In this document: positions 1 through 9,088 of the stretch, piece after piece
How the letters are laid out: every line of letters starts with the position of its first letter
Position numbering within the stretch: position 1 is the first letter of the stretch
Assembly (NCBI RefSeq): GCF_000759025.1
Contig: NZ_JPOS01000018.1
Span: 1-64,000, forward strand
Direction: 5' to 3'
From: Phaeodactylibacter xiamenensis
GTDB lineage: Bacteria > Bacteroidota > Bacteroidia > Chitinophagales > Saprospiraceae
Length of the DNA stretch: 64,000 bases
The notes under the pieces: model-generated
What the model was told of the DNA's origin: nothing
Seen by the model: the letters and a program-made list of their open reading frames with translations, nothing else
The model's database searches: none
Position numbers and translations under genes: made by a program

Positions 1-602
1 GAGATGCCGAATTCGACGGCTGCGAGTTGCAACAGTCTTGTTTGGCTCACGGTTGGGAGTACGTGCTAAAAACGGCGAAGGATACTTTGGTAGCCGATCA
101 TCCGAACATGGAGAATGCTTCGGCTTTTGGCCATTTGGCCGCAAGTATCGGTCAAAAAAGCTTGTTCCTGCCCCAAATGTATGTGACTAAGCAAGGGTTT
201 GGGCCAGTCAATGTCTTGTTCTGGCATGACCGGACCCGATATGACCGACCTTTGTATCTGTTGACCAGCTTGGAATATGGCCCGCAAGCCGAAACATATT
301 ACCGAAAGAGGTATCACATTGAAACCTTTTTCGGCGATATCAAATCTCGCGGATTCCACATTCATAAAACCAGGATTGAAGAGCCTCAAACCTTGTTCAA
401 TCTCTTGATCGTGGCTAGCCTGGCTTTCATCATCTGTATCTTGTTCGAGTTTGATGCCCGAACCTCAGCCCAGTTGGGTAAATTCTGCCGTAAAGACCGA
501 ATCGATAGCTTGTCCGTGTTTCAGATTGGACTGAGGGCTGTCCGATTTTATGTCAGGCATGCTATGAATCTTTCTTTCCAATTTTCAAAGAACTTCCCGT
601 GA
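1..602 (+). CDS. IS4-family transposase, C-terminal part
   Basis: This is the C-terminal 200 or so residues of a DDE transposase; the N-terminus lies before the window. The reading frame matches that of the intact copy at 46049-47122. It contains the IS4 signature Y-x2-R-x3-E-x6-K (YRKRYHIETFFGDIK), which carries the catalytic glutamate. Near the end it differs from the other copy by Val for Ala and Met for Leu, and it stops at TGA. Whether this copy is intact upstream cannot be seen here. Confidence 0.93.
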   Translation, partial: DAEFDGCELQQSCLAHGWEYVLKTAKDTLVADHPNMENASAFGHLAASIGQKSLFLPQMYVTKQGFGPVNVLFWHDRTRYDRPLYLLTSLEYGPQAETYYRKRYHIETFFGDIKSRGFHIHKTRIEEPQTLFNLLIVASLAFIICILFEFDARTSAQLGKFCRKDRIDSLSVFQIGLRAVRFYVRHAMNLSFQFSKNFP

Positions 603-624
603 AATAAAAGTGTACGGCAATGAA
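1..624 (+). mobile_element. IS4-family insertion sequence, 3' half (cut by window start)
   Basis: The DNA matches the second half of the complete element at 45905-47144 (window base 1 corresponds to 46521). It ends in the same terminal repeat, TAAAAGTGTACGGCAATGAA at 605-624. The first roughly 550 bases are identical to the other copy; five differences cluster in 553-601, including a TGA instead of TAA stop. Both copies face the same way. The left end and any target duplication lie outside the window. Confidence 0.95.
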
Positions 625-787
625 AATTATTTTAGTCGCAATAAGGATTATTCACTACTGTGTTATATAGATGACCACTTGGATTTAGAATTTCTACTTA
701 CCGAAACGATATTAAATAGGGTCTACCCTGAAATTAAAGCCACATCAAGACTGTAGAGGGATGGAAGTATTAAAAAGGGCATGAAAA

Positions 788-823
788 ACCCGGAAAAAGC
801 CAAAAAAGGCGTATTTTCCGGGT
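788..823 (+). terminator. Strong hairpin inside the left end of the IS5-like element
   Basis: ACCCGGAAAA at 788-797 pairs perfectly with TTTTCCGGGT at 814-823, and GCC/GGC inside the loop extends the stem. It lies between the left inverted repeat and the transposase start. The position suits blocking of transcripts that enter from outside the element, a known IS strategy; its function here is inference. Confidence 0.5.
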
Positions 824-863
824 CAAACTTTGTTTTGCGTTCACAATATAACCCAATTTTGTT

Positions 864-2228
864 TTGCAGTTACAATTTTTCCGTTCCAATTTGGGGCACA
901 TCCACCACAGCCTGGTTTTTCAGCGCACCCGCCTTGGGCAGTTGCATAGCACGCTACCGATAGCTGAGCTGGCAGCATTGCTGCCGGAGCCCCAAAATAG
1001 CACAGGCGCCAAGCCTTGGTTTGACAATTACGGCAAGGTCGCCTTGCAATTCCTCAAGGCCTATGAAGGCTGCAGCGACGCTAAGCTGCTGGAGCATATC
1101 AATACAAACTGGTCGATGCAGCTGTTTTGTGGCATCCGCCTTGGCAAGAGCGAATGGATCAAGGACAAAGACATTATCTGGAAAGCCCGCAGCTACGTGG
1201 CTAACCACCTCACCATAGAACAGGCACAGCCAATACTGGCCAGACATTGGCAGCCCTGGATGGGCGACCTGAGCCGTGGCATGTGCGACGCGACTTGTTA
1301 TGAATCCTACATCCGCTACCCGACAGACGTAAAACTGCTATGGCAGAGCGCTGAATGGCTGCATGAGCGCATTGCCCTGATATCGAAGGAGCTGGGGCAG
1401 CCCCGCCCGCGCAGCAAGTATAACGAACAGCGCAAAAAGCAAATGGCTTATTCGCGCCGCCGGCGCAAGCCCTATGAGCTGGAGCGCCGCCGCCGTCGGC
1501 AGCTGCTGCACTTGTGCGCTAAACTGCTGGGCCAACTAGCTTTGCTCTTTGAGCAGTACCGTGCGGCGGGCCAGCGGGAGCTGTGCGATGAGGCGGCCCT
1601 GGAGCGCTACGGCACAATTGCTCAGGTCTATGAGCAGCAGCAATGGCATTATGACCACCCCGGCGAGCCCGTGCCCGGGCGCATCGTAAGCCTGCACAAG
1701 CCATACATCCGGCCGATCGTGCGGGGCAAGGAGAACAGCCGCACAGAGTTCGGTGCCAAGGTAAACACCTGGCAGGCCGGCGGGCTGAACTTCATAGAGC
1801 ACTTCAGCTTCGAAGCTTTCCATGAAGGGGTTAGGCTCAAAGAAGCCATTGCCTTCCACCGCAAGCATTTTGGGCAATTGGACAGGCTTGCTGCAGACGC
1901 AATATATGCCACGAACAGCAACCGCTCGTACTGCTCGGAAGAGGGCATCAGCACAAGCTTTAAGCCTAAAGGCCGCCGCACATCGGATGCACAGCTGCGC
2001 AAGGAAGAAGACCAGCAGCGGGCGCAGCTTGGCAAAGCGCGGTCAACAGAACTGGAAGGGAGCTATGGCAATGACAAAAACCACTACGGCTTGCGCAAGA
2101 TCAAAGCCCGCAATGAGCATACCGAAACAATATGGATCTTCTTTGGGATGATGACGGCTAATGCGATGAAAGTGGCAAGGCGCAAGCATAAAAAGCTCAG
2201 CCGCAGCAGGAAGCCCCGCGCTGCTTAG
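864..2228 (+). CDS. DDE transposase, IS5/IS1182-like
   Basis: The 454-residue transposase fills most of the element. The N-terminal region (about 48-95) looks like the InsH/DUF772 domain of IS5-type transposases. Catalytic candidates are the Asp in CDATCYESYIRYPTD (near 142), the Asp in AADAIYATNSNR, and a Glu in ELEGSYGNDKNHYG. A strongly basic linker lies around 200-225. The in-frame start at 864 is TTG; an ATG start would lose the N-terminal domain, so TTG is preferred but not certain. Family assignment within the IS5 superfamily is tentative. The frame is open throughout, so it may be active. Confidence 0.85.
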   Translation: MQLQFFRSNLGHIHHSLVFQRTRLGQLHSTLPIAELAALLPEPQNSTGAKPWFDNYGKVALQFLKAYEGCSDAKLLEHINTNWSMQLFCGIRLGKSEWIKDKDIIWKARSYVANHLTIEQAQPILARHWQPWMGDLSRGMCDATCYESYIRYPTDVKLLWQSAEWLHERIALISKELGQPRPRSKYNEQRKKQMAYSRRRRKPYELERRRRRQLLHLCAKLLGQLALLFEQYRAAGQRELCDEAALERYGTIAQVYEQQQWHYDHPGEPVPGRIVSLHKPYIRPIVRGKENSRTEFGAKVNTWQAGGLNFIEHFSFEAFHEGVRLKEAIAFHRKHFGQLDRLAADAIYATNSNRSYCSEEGISTSFKPKGRRTSDAQLRKEEDQQRAQLGKARSTELEGSYGNDKNHYGLRKIKARNEHTETIWIFFGMMTANAMKVARRKHKKLSRSRKPRAA

Positions 2229-2483
2229 AGCAACAGTATGATTAAGCCAAGGGCGGACAAGACATCTTGCATTCTAAGGAAATAGCCTAAGGATGCCCTC
2301 AACCTCTTGGGCTCTGACATAAAAAAAACAGCCAAAAGGCAATGCCCGGCCCCAAAAAATAGCACAGCCGCGGCAAAAAAATCTCCAGCTAGGCTTGACA
2401 ATAAGGTCAAAGTAACCAAATTTTATTCTGATCGGGACTCCCGAAAGTGATTTTCAGGGTAGACCCTAGATAGATTAAAATAA

Positions 2484-2864
2484 TTACTTGACAATTCCTT
2501 TTAGCGTACCAATTCGTTCCCCTTCTGATACCGCTTCAAAGAAGTACAGGCCTGTAGGCTGCCTGCTCAAATCAATCTCAAAACGCTGTCCTTCCGGGAA
2601 TTCCAGGCTATAGATACTACGTCCTGCCAAGTCTCTGATTTCAATCAGGATGGGCTCAGCGCAATACTGGCCAAGGTCTAAAGTGAATGCCCCGGAAGAT
2701 GGGTTGGGTGCGATACTTAGGCCAGGAACCGTGTTGTTTGCTTCTGTTCCCGGAAGCTCAACCCCAAGCGGTAATTGATAATCCGGCCAAAACTGCCGGT
2801 CTAGCAGCAGCCCCAGCAGAGCCCGGGCGTAACTGCTTTCGGGTGCTGAATGTATATAGAACAT
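2484..2864 (-). pseudogene. T9SS type A sorting-domain tail, gene relic
   Basis: The 126-residue frame is essentially only the C-terminal sorting domain that directs proteins to the type IX secretion system. The sequence shows the usual pattern: SIAPNPSSGAF, then a beta strand, GRSIYSLEF, and the closing PTGLYFFEAVSEG. There is no signal peptide or passenger domain, so it could not be exported as it stands. It ends 15 bp from the right end of the IS5-like element. Rearrangement around the insertion sequences most likely removed the rest. A short standalone protein is possible but unlikely. Confidence 0.7.
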
Positions 2865-3078
2865 GTTAAGCTATTTTAAAAGATTTAGAATACAGATAGA
2901 CAGCGGCTGAAGGTTTATGTACGCTATATCAATAGTAACATGGTTAGCCACAGAAAAGCGCAGTACATTTTTTATCAAGCGTATACTGCAAGATAACATT
3001 TTAGCTCAAAGCTTGATTGCCAAATCAAAACTTTAACATTGTGAGGGCTTGTTGCTGGTTCAATAACCTGGCACAGCA
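2865..3078. other. Gene-free stretch between relic and repeats
   Basis: About 210 AT-rich bases upstream of the T9SS relic. I see no gene, RNA or clear promoter in it. Confidence 0.5.
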
Positions 3079-3573
3079 CATCGGGTGAATGCCCTGGCAA
3101 TGGCTGGGCTTAGTGCACCCGGTGAGGCGGTCTCGCCCGGCGCTCTCTCCGTCTTACGCTGTTTGAGACTCCAATATCTATCCGTATGGACTGGCTCATC
3201 CATACGGACAAATTATGGGAAGTCGGTCCCTTCGCCGGGCGGACTGGCCTTGCCTAACAAAGCGCACCGGGTGAATGCCCTGGCAGTGGCTTGGCTTAGT
3301 ACACCCGGTGAGGCTGCCGCGCCGGGTGCTCTCGCCGTCCGACGTAGTTTGGAAACGAGGTCGGTCCTCTCGCCCGGCGCACTCCTTTCGCCGGGCGTAC
3401 TGGCCTTCCCTAACACAGCACACCGGGTGAATGCCCCGGCAATGGCTCGGCTTAGTACACCCGGTGAGGCTGCCGCGCCGGGTGCTCTCCTTTCGCCCGA
3501 CGTGCTGATCCCTGGTAAAGCAAAAAACACCGGGTGAATGCCCCGGCAGTGGCTCGGCTTGGTACACTCGCTG
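3079..3573. repeat. Four-copy intergenic stem-loop repeat cluster
   Basis: Four copies of a 46-bp unit each have CACCGGGTG-like and CACCCGGTG-like arms separated by exactly 28 bases. Copies are at 3079-3124, 3265-3310, 3421-3466 and 3528-3573; the middle two have perfect 9-bp arms, the outer two carry mismatches. The 28-base loop, starting AATGCCCYGGCA, is conserved too. GC-rich spacers of the type TTCGCCGGGCG also recur. Reading frames across the block are low-complexity and differ between strands. This resembles REP/BIME-type palindromic elements, but no known family is recognised. Confidence 0.8.
3181..3208. repeat. Perfect 10-bp inverted repeat within the repeat cluster
   Basis: TCCGTATGGA at 3181-3190 and TCCATACGGA at 3199-3208 form a perfect stem with an 8-base loop. 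It lies between the first and second stem-loop units and is unrelated to them in sequence. No U-tract follows. Confidence 0.7.
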
Positions 3574-3688
3574 AGGCGCGCGCAAAACCTGACTTTAATC
3601 ACCCACCCCCAATGACCCCCATCACCCAAAACGAGGTGAGCCTGCCCTAAATTTGCCCCATTGAATTGACCTCACAAACAAGACACAC

Positions 3689-5044
3689 ATGACCGCGCAG
3701 CAATTGCTCGACAAGTACAATGTCGCCGTTCCCCGCTACACGTCTTATCCTACTGTGCCTTACTGGGATGCTTCCTGCCCTTCCACCGGAGATTGGCAAG
3801 GGAGTGTCCTGCAGGCTTTTGGCGAAAGCCGCGAAATCAGCCTTTACCTTCACCTGCCCTTTTGCGAAGCGCTTTGCACCTACTGTGGGTGCAATAAACG
3901 CATCACCAAAAACCACGCCGTGGAGTCGCCTTACATCGAGGCGGTGCTCAAAGAGTGGGCCCTGTACCGCGACTTGCTGCCGGGCCGCCCCATCCTCCGG
4001 GAACTGCACCTGGGCGGGGGCACACCGACGTTCTTTGCGCCGGAGAACCTGCACTACCTGCTTTCCAATATCCTGAAGGATGTAGACCTGGCGGAGGACT
4101 ATGAGTTTGGCTTCGAAGCCCACCCGGGCACGACCTCTGCCGAACACTTGTCCACCCTGCGCGATCTCGGCTTTACCCGCCTGAGCATCGGCATTCAGGA
4201 CTTCGCACCGGAGATTCTGGATATCATCAACCGCAAACAGACTTTTGAGGACGTACGCTTCGTAACCGAAAAGGCGCGGGAACTGGGCTATGAATCCATC
4301 AACTACGACCTCATCTTCGGGCTGCCCCTGCAAACCCCGGCCCACATCATGGAGACCATCCGCAAGACCAAAGCCCTGGCACCGGAGCGCATTGCCTTCT
4401 ACAGCTACGCCCATGTGCCCTGGATCAGCCCTGCCCAAAGAGCCTACTCCGAGGATGATTTACCGAAAGGCAAAGACAAACGGGCACTCTACGAGCTGGG
4501 GCGGGAACTGCTGGAAGAAGCGGGCTATGTGGAAATCGGTATGGACCACTTCGCACTGCCCAAAGACAGCCTCTATCAGGCTATGCAGGAGGGCGCCCTG
4601 CACCGGAGTTTCATGGGCTACACCCCATTCACCACCCACCTCAACCTGGCACTGGGCGCTTCCTCCATTAGCGACAGCTGGGGCGCTTTTGTGCAGAATG
4701 AGAAAAAGATCGAGCGCTATCAGGAGCTGGTCAATGCCGGGGAGTTGCCCATCGTAAAGGGGCACCTGCTGACGGAAGAAGACCGCATCCTGCGGCAGCA
4801 CATCCTCAATATCATGTGCCGCTACCGGACGAACTGGTCGGATACCGGGCTGCAGTGCGAGGCCCTCTACGCCGGGCTGAACCGCATGGACGAGCTGGAA
4901 GCCGACGGGCTTATCATCCGGCGCCCCTTCGAACTCGAGGTGACCGATATCGGCAAGCCGTTCATCCGCAATATTTGCATGGCGCTTGATGCCCGCTACT
5001 GGCGTAAGAAGCCCGAGGGGCAGCTCTTTAGTCAGGCGGTTTAG
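3689..5044 (+). CDS. hemN: Oxygen-independent coproporphyrinogen III oxidase
   Basis: A radical-SAM enzyme that decarboxylates coproporphyrinogen III to protoporphyrinogen IX in haem synthesis, without oxygen. The 451 residues match the usual length of about 455. The 4Fe-4S/SAM motif is LPFCEALCTYCGC (Cys59, 63, 66, with the extra Cys68 typical of true HemN). A glycine-rich GGGTPTF motif follows near 110 and the HemN C-terminal region is present. The N-terminal YTSYPTVPYW stretch also fits HemN rather than HemW. It stands alone, directly after the repeat cluster. The ATG at 3689 gives the expected N-terminus. Confidence 0.95.
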   Translation: MTAQQLLDKYNVAVPRYTSYPTVPYWDASCPSTGDWQGSVLQAFGESREISLYLHLPFCEALCTYCGCNKRITKNHAVESPYIEAVLKEWALYRDLLPGRPILRELHLGGGTPTFFAPENLHYLLSNILKDVDLAEDYEFGFEAHPGTTSAEHLSTLRDLGFTRLSIGIQDFAPEILDIINRKQTFEDVRFVTEKARELGYESINYDLIFGLPLQTPAHIMETIRKTKALAPERIAFYSYAHVPWISPAQRAYSEDDLPKGKDKRALYELGRELLEEAGYVEIGMDHFALPKDSLYQAMQEGALHRSFMGYTPFTTHLNLALGASSISDSWGAFVQNEKKIERYQELVNAGELPIVKGHLLTEEDRILRQHILNIMCRYRTNWSDTGLQCEALYAGLNRMDELEADGLIIRRPFELEVTDIGKPFIRNICMALDARYWRKKPEGQLFSQAV

Positions 5045-5147
5045 GCCCTTCCAAAGTCAAGCTTTGCAAATGAATCCCTTTTTCCCCATCAAGATTGGGG
5101 ATTAAGTTGTTACTTTTGATGAACTTTTAACCACAACCCGGTTGATT

Positions 5148-6503
5148 ATGCATTGGAAAGTTGGATTGTACCTCATTGTACTGGCGGCCATCACCTGGTC
5201 CTGCCAACCGACAAACCCCAATTATAGGGAGGACATCAATGACGCGGCTTACTTCCATGAGTCTATGAAGAAGCTGAGCGACGTGATTGTGTACGATATT
5301 TTTTCGCCACCGGTCGCGAGCCGCATCTATGCCTACGCGAGCATTGCGGGCTACGAGGCCCTGCAGCCGGACTATCCGGAATACCAAACGCTGGCCGGCC
5401 AAATCAATGGTCTGGAAGCATTGCCGCAGCCCGAGGAAGGGCAGGTCTACTGCCACCCGCTGGCGTCCCTGCATGCCTTTCTGAAAGTCGGCAAAGCCTT
5501 GACATTCTCAGAAGACAAAATGGATGCTTACCAACAGGAACTTTATCAGCGCCTGGACAGCATCCACGTACCAGAGGATGTCTGGGACCGTTCCCTACTG
5601 TACGGAGAGGCGGTAGCCGACCACATTCTGGCCTGGGCAGACAAGGATATGTACAAGCAAACGCGGACGTATCCCAAGTTTTCCATCAACGATGACCCCG
5701 CCCGCTGGCAGCCCACGCCCCCTGACTATATGGACGGCATTGAGCCCCACTGGCGGGAAATCCGGACGCTGGTCCTGGAATCTCCTCAGCAATTTACACC
5801 GCCGCCGCCCACTGAGTTCAGTACGGAAAAAGACAGCAAATTTATGCAGGAGACCATGGAGGTCTACAACGCCCTCGCTGTTGCCGATACCGCTGAGCAA
5901 ACGGAACGCCGGTCAATCGCTAAGTTTTGGGACTGTAATCCCTACGTGTCCCACCACACTGGCCACGTGATGTTTGCCACCAAAAAAATCACTCCGGGCG
6001 GTCACTGGATCGGCATCACCAAAATCGCCTGTGAACAGGATGAGGCCAGCTTTATGAAAAGCGTGGAGGCGTATACCCTGACCTCAATCGCCCTGTTTGA
6101 TGGTTTCATTAGCTGCTGGGACGAGAAATACCGGAGTAATCTAATCCGGCCTGAGACGGTCATCAACAAATACATTGACGAAGACTGGGTGCCAACGCTC
6201 CAAACGCCACCATTCCCGGAACACACAAGCGGGCATAGCGTGATTTCGCGCGCTGCCGCTGTAGCCCTGACTTCGATTTTTGGCGATGACTTTGCCTTTA
6301 ATGACACCACCGAAGAAGAATATGGCCTGCCCGCCCGTCAATTCAAGTCTTTCTACCATGCCTCCAATGAAGCAGCCGTGAGCCGCCTGTACGGGGGCAT
6401 TCACTACCGGCCGGCCATTGACTACGGAGTGGCGCAGGGCGAGAAAGTGGGCGAATATGTGGTTGAAGAACTACAATTGAAGCAGCAACTGAGCTCGAAG
6501 TAA
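5148..6503 (+). CDS. Vanadium haloperoxidase/PAP2-family lipoprotein
   Basis: An acid phosphatase/vanadium-dependent haloperoxidase-fold protein. Three active-site motifs are visible: KYRSNLIRP (K-x6-RP), PEHTSGHSV (SGH with the acid-base His) and SRLYGGIHYRPAIDYG near residue 410 (SR-x3-G-x-H). The N-terminus has a hydrophobic segment ending in TWSC, a lipobox, so it should be a lipoprotein facing the periplasm or surface. I chose the ATG at 5148; the frame extends two codons further to a TTG. Haloperoxidase and phosphatase activity cannot be separated from the sequence. It is followed after 3 bp by an amino-acid permease gene, suggesting co-transcription. A possible -7 box (TACTTTTG, 5111-5118) lies upstream. 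Confidence 0.88.
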   Translation: MHWKVGLYLIVLAAITWSCQPTNPNYREDINDAAYFHESMKKLSDVIVYDIFSPPVASRIYAYASIAGYEALQPDYPEYQTLAGQINGLEALPQPEEGQVYCHPLASLHAFLKVGKALTFSEDKMDAYQQELYQRLDSIHVPEDVWDRSLLYGEAVADHILAWADKDMYKQTRTYPKFSINDDPARWQPTPPDYMDGIEPHWREIRTLVLESPQQFTPPPPTEFSTEKDSKFMQETMEVYNALAVADTAEQTERRSIAKFWDCNPYVSHHTGHVMFATKKITPGGHWIGITKIACEQDEASFMKSVEAYTLTSIALFDGFISCWDEKYRSNLIRPETVINKYIDEDWVPTLQTPPFPEHTSGHSVISRAAAVALTSIFGDDFAFNDTTEEEYGLPARQFKSFYHASNEAAVSRLYGGIHYRPAIDYGVAQGEKVGEYVVEELQLKQQLSSK

Positions 6504-6506
6504 CCC

Positions 6507-7811
6507 ATGCCGGGGCTCGACCGCAAACTCACCCTCTACGGGCTCACCATGATTGCGGTGGGTTCCTGTATTGGCAGTGGTATCTTCGTAACGCCCTACG
6601 AGGTGGCGGCGGCGGTGCCCCATCAGGGCATTATACTGTTGGTGTGGATACTGGGCGGGCTGATTGCCCTAACCGGTGCGCTGACGTTCGCGGAGCTGGG
6701 CGGCATGTTCCCCACTGCAGGCGGTGTTTATGTCTTTCTTCGGGAAGCTTACGGCCCCTTTGCCGGGTTCCTGTACGGCTGGACCATCCTGCTGGTCATC
6801 AACACCGGCGCTTTGGCGGCGCTGGGCATTGCCCTTGCGGAGTATCTTTCCTTTTTCTACGCTTTTTCGGCTTCCGCCAAAATCGGGATAGCCATTGGGG
6901 TAATTGCCGGGCTGACCCTGTTCAACCTGGTCGGCGTCAGTGCCAGTCAGTGGCTGTCGAATGTCTTCACCGGGCTGAAGCTGCTGGCTATTGCCGGGCT
7001 GATTGGGCTGGGCTTTTGGTTTTATGATGCGCAGCAAGTCACATTTGACCCTTTTACCACGCATAACCTACCTGACAATATCCTTTCTGCTTCCCTTTTG
7101 GCACTGGTTGGCGTTCTCTGGTCTTTTGGCGGCTGGCACCATGCCTCTTATCTGGCGGGGGAAGCCGTAGAGCCGCAGCGTACCGTGCCCCGGGCGATGG
7201 TGCTGGGCGCGCTGATTGTCACGCTAACCTATGTGCTGGTCAATATCGGCTACATGCTGCTCCTTCCGGTGGAGGCGATTGCGCAAACGACCCGGGTAGC
7301 CGGGGATGCAGCGGCGGTAGTTCTGCCGGCAGGCGGGCAAATCATGACGGTCGCAATTGCCATTTCCATCTTCGGCACGATAGGAATTTACACCATGTCT
7401 GCTCCACGCATCTACTTTGCCATGGCTCGGGACAAGGTGTTCTTCCCGCAACTGGCTAAGGTGCACCCCCGTTTTCACACCCCGGCGGCAGCTATGTTGG
7501 TACAGGCCGCCTGGGCGGTACTGTTGCTGCTGTTCTGGGGCACCTTTTCCGACCTGATCACTTACGTCACCTTCATGGATATTGCCTTTATGGCGCTGGC
7601 AGGGGGCAGCATCTTCTACTTCCGCCGGAAACAGCCCGAGCGGGATCGGGTATACCGCTGCTGGGGCTATCCGCTGGTGCCGGGCATTTTCGTGTTCATC
7701 AGTACGGCTTTTGTCCTCAACACCCTTTACCAGCGTCCGGTACAGGCCCTTGCCGGGTTGTTTATGCTGGGGCTGGGCATGGCTGCTTTCCGATTTTTCC
7801 GTCATAAATAA
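6507..7811 (+). CDS. APC-superfamily amino acid permease
   Basis: A 434-residue inner-membrane transporter with about 12 hydrophobic segments. The first helix carries the family signature GSCIGSGIF, where the unwound helix binds the substrate backbone. GALTFAELGGMFPTAGG in helix 2 is also typical of LAT/AGT-type permeases. It starts 3 bp after the haloperoxidase-like gene. An M20 amidohydrolase lies 57 bp downstream, so uptake of amino acids or their derivatives and their deacylation may be linked; that link is inference. The substrate cannot be read from the sequence. Confidence 0.9.
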   Translation: MPGLDRKLTLYGLTMIAVGSCIGSGIFVTPYEVAAAVPHQGIILLVWILGGLIALTGALTFAELGGMFPTAGGVYVFLREAYGPFAGFLYGWTILLVINTGALAALGIALAEYLSFFYAFSASAKIGIAIGVIAGLTLFNLVGVSASQWLSNVFTGLKLLAIAGLIGLGFWFYDAQQVTFDPFTTHNLPDNILSASLLALVGVLWSFGGWHHASYLAGEAVEPQRTVPRAMVLGALIVTLTYVLVNIGYMLLLPVEAIAQTTRVAGDAAAVVLPAGGQIMTVAIAISIFGTIGIYTMSAPRIYFAMARDKVFFPQLAKVHPRFHTPAAAMLVQAAWAVLLLLFWGTFSDLITYVTFMDIAFMALAGGSIFYFRRKQPERDRVYRCWGYPLVPGIFVFISTAFVLNTLYQRPVQALAGLFMLGLGMAAFRFFRHK

Positions 7812-7868
7812 GGGTGGCGTTCGGCTTACAGCTGCCAATTCCCTATTTTAGTCGCAAATCAGATCAAT

Positions 7869-9086
7869 ATGACCGCCCTCAAGACCGCGACAACCCTTAA
7901 GGAAAAGATACAGCAACTGGCCAAAGATTTTCATGCCGATGTGGTGGCTATCCGCCGGCACCTCCACCAAAACCCGGAGCTTTCCTATGAGGAAGTGCAG
8001 ACCGGGCAATACATCGCTGCCCAACTGGAGGCGATGGGCATCCCCTATGAGCATGGGGTAGCTGACAATGGTGTAGTGGGGCTTATCCACGGCCGTAATG
8101 GCAGCAGCAAAGTGGTGGCCTTACGTGCCGATATTGACGCGCTGCCCATCACGGAAGCCAACGAGGTACCTTATAAATCTAAAAACGAAGGCGTGATGCA
8201 TGCCTGCGGGCACGACGTGCACACCTCCTCCCTGCTGGGCGCAGCCCGCATACTCAATACGCTCAGGGAGGAATTCGATGGCACTATCAAGCTCATCTTC
8301 CAGCCTGCGGAGGAACGGCTGCCGGGCGGTGCTTCCATTATGATTAAGGAAGGCGTGCTGGAGAACCCCAGACCCGAAAGTATCTTGGGGCAACACGTGC
8401 ATCCTCCGTTGGAAGCGGGCAAAATCGGCATCAAAGCCGGGCAGTACATGGCTTCCGCCGATGAGCTCTATATGACCGTTACCGGTAAGGGCGGGCACGG
8501 GGCACTGCCAATGGACTGCATCGACCCTATCGTCATCACCGCCCACATCATCACGGCTTTACAACAGATTGTGAGCCGCAATGCCAATCCGGGGACCCCA
8601 ACGGTGCTCACCTTCGGGCAGATTGCCTCCACCGGGGGCGCTACCAATGTGATCCCAAATGAAGTCAAGCTCAAAGGCACCTTCCGCACTATGGATGAGC
8701 GGTGGCGCTTCGATGCCCACCAACGGATGAAGAAGATGGCCGAGAGCATTGCTGAGGGCATGGGCGGCCGCTGCGAACTGGACATACAGGTTGGCTACCC
8801 CGTACTGCACAACCACGAAGCGCTGACGCATAAAACCCGCGCCCGGGCCGAGGCTTATCTGGGCAAAGAAAATGTAGTGGAGCTCCCCATACGAATGACG
8901 GCAGAGGACTTCGCCTACTATTCTCAGGAAATGCCCGCCTGCTTCTATCGACTGGGCACCGGCAATCCGGCAAAAGGCATCACCTCCCCCATCCATACCA
9001 ATACCTTTGATGTGGACGAGGACTGCCTGGCGCTGAGCACTGGCCTTATGGCCTGGCTGGCGCTAAAAGAACTGGAGGAAGCCTAG
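7869..9086 (+). CDS. M20-family amidohydrolase (N-acyl amino acid hydrolase type)
   Basis: A metal-dependent amidohydrolase of the M20D group, which releases amino acids from N-acyl or IAA-type conjugates. Metal and catalytic motifs are visible: RADIDALPITE, HACGHDVHTSSLLGAA, PAEERLPGGA and GQHVHPPLEAG, with a late DFAYYSQEMPACFYRLG motif binding the substrate end. The length of 405 residues is normal. It has no signal peptide and should be cytosolic. The YraN-like gene begins 2 bp after its stop, so the two are probably translated from one mRNA. The exact acyl group is unknown. Confidence 0.92.
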   Translation: MTALKTATTLKEKIQQLAKDFHADVVAIRRHLHQNPELSYEEVQTGQYIAAQLEAMGIPYEHGVADNGVVGLIHGRNGSSKVVALRADIDALPITEANEVPYKSKNEGVMHACGHDVHTSSLLGAARILNTLREEFDGTIKLIFQPAEERLPGGASIMIKEGVLENPRPESILGQHVHPPLEAGKIGIKAGQYMASADELYMTVTGKGGHGALPMDCIDPIVITAHIITALQQIVSRNANPGTPTVLTFGQIASTGGATNVIPNEVKLKGTFRTMDERWRFDAHQRMKKMAESIAEGMGGRCELDIQVGYPVLHNHEALTHKTRARAEAYLGKENVVELPIRMTAEDFAYYSQEMPACFYRLGTGNPAKGITSPIHTNTFDVDEDCLALSTGLMAWLALKELEEA

Positions 9087-9088
9087 TT

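Larger units (their letters stand above)
717..2468 (+). mobile_element. Complete IS5/IS1182-like insertion sequence
   Basis: The element is bounded by perfect 17-bp inverted repeats, TAGGGTCTACCCTGAAA at 717-733 and its complement at 2452-2468. It is about 1.75 kb and carries one transposase gene on the plus strand. I see no convincing target duplication: flanks are ATTAAA on the left and GATAGATTAAA on the right. It lies only 92 bp after the IS4 fragment and 15 bp beyond the stop of the T9SS-tail relic, so this is a nested insertion area. The roughly 220 bases between the transposase stop and the right end hold no gene I can support. Confidence 0.85.

Noticed and set aside
2225-2419. A 64-residue minus-strand gene inside the IS5-like element
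   Set aside because: It lies between the transposase stop and the terminal repeat and matches no known family; chance frame.
3079-3573. A CRISPR array
   Set aside because: Only four copies at uneven spacing, large internal inverted repeats, no cas genes and no spacers of constant length.
3085-3629. Protein-coding frames across the stem-loop repeats
   Set aside because: Frames are open on both strands at once, are low in complexity and simply follow the GC-rich repeats.
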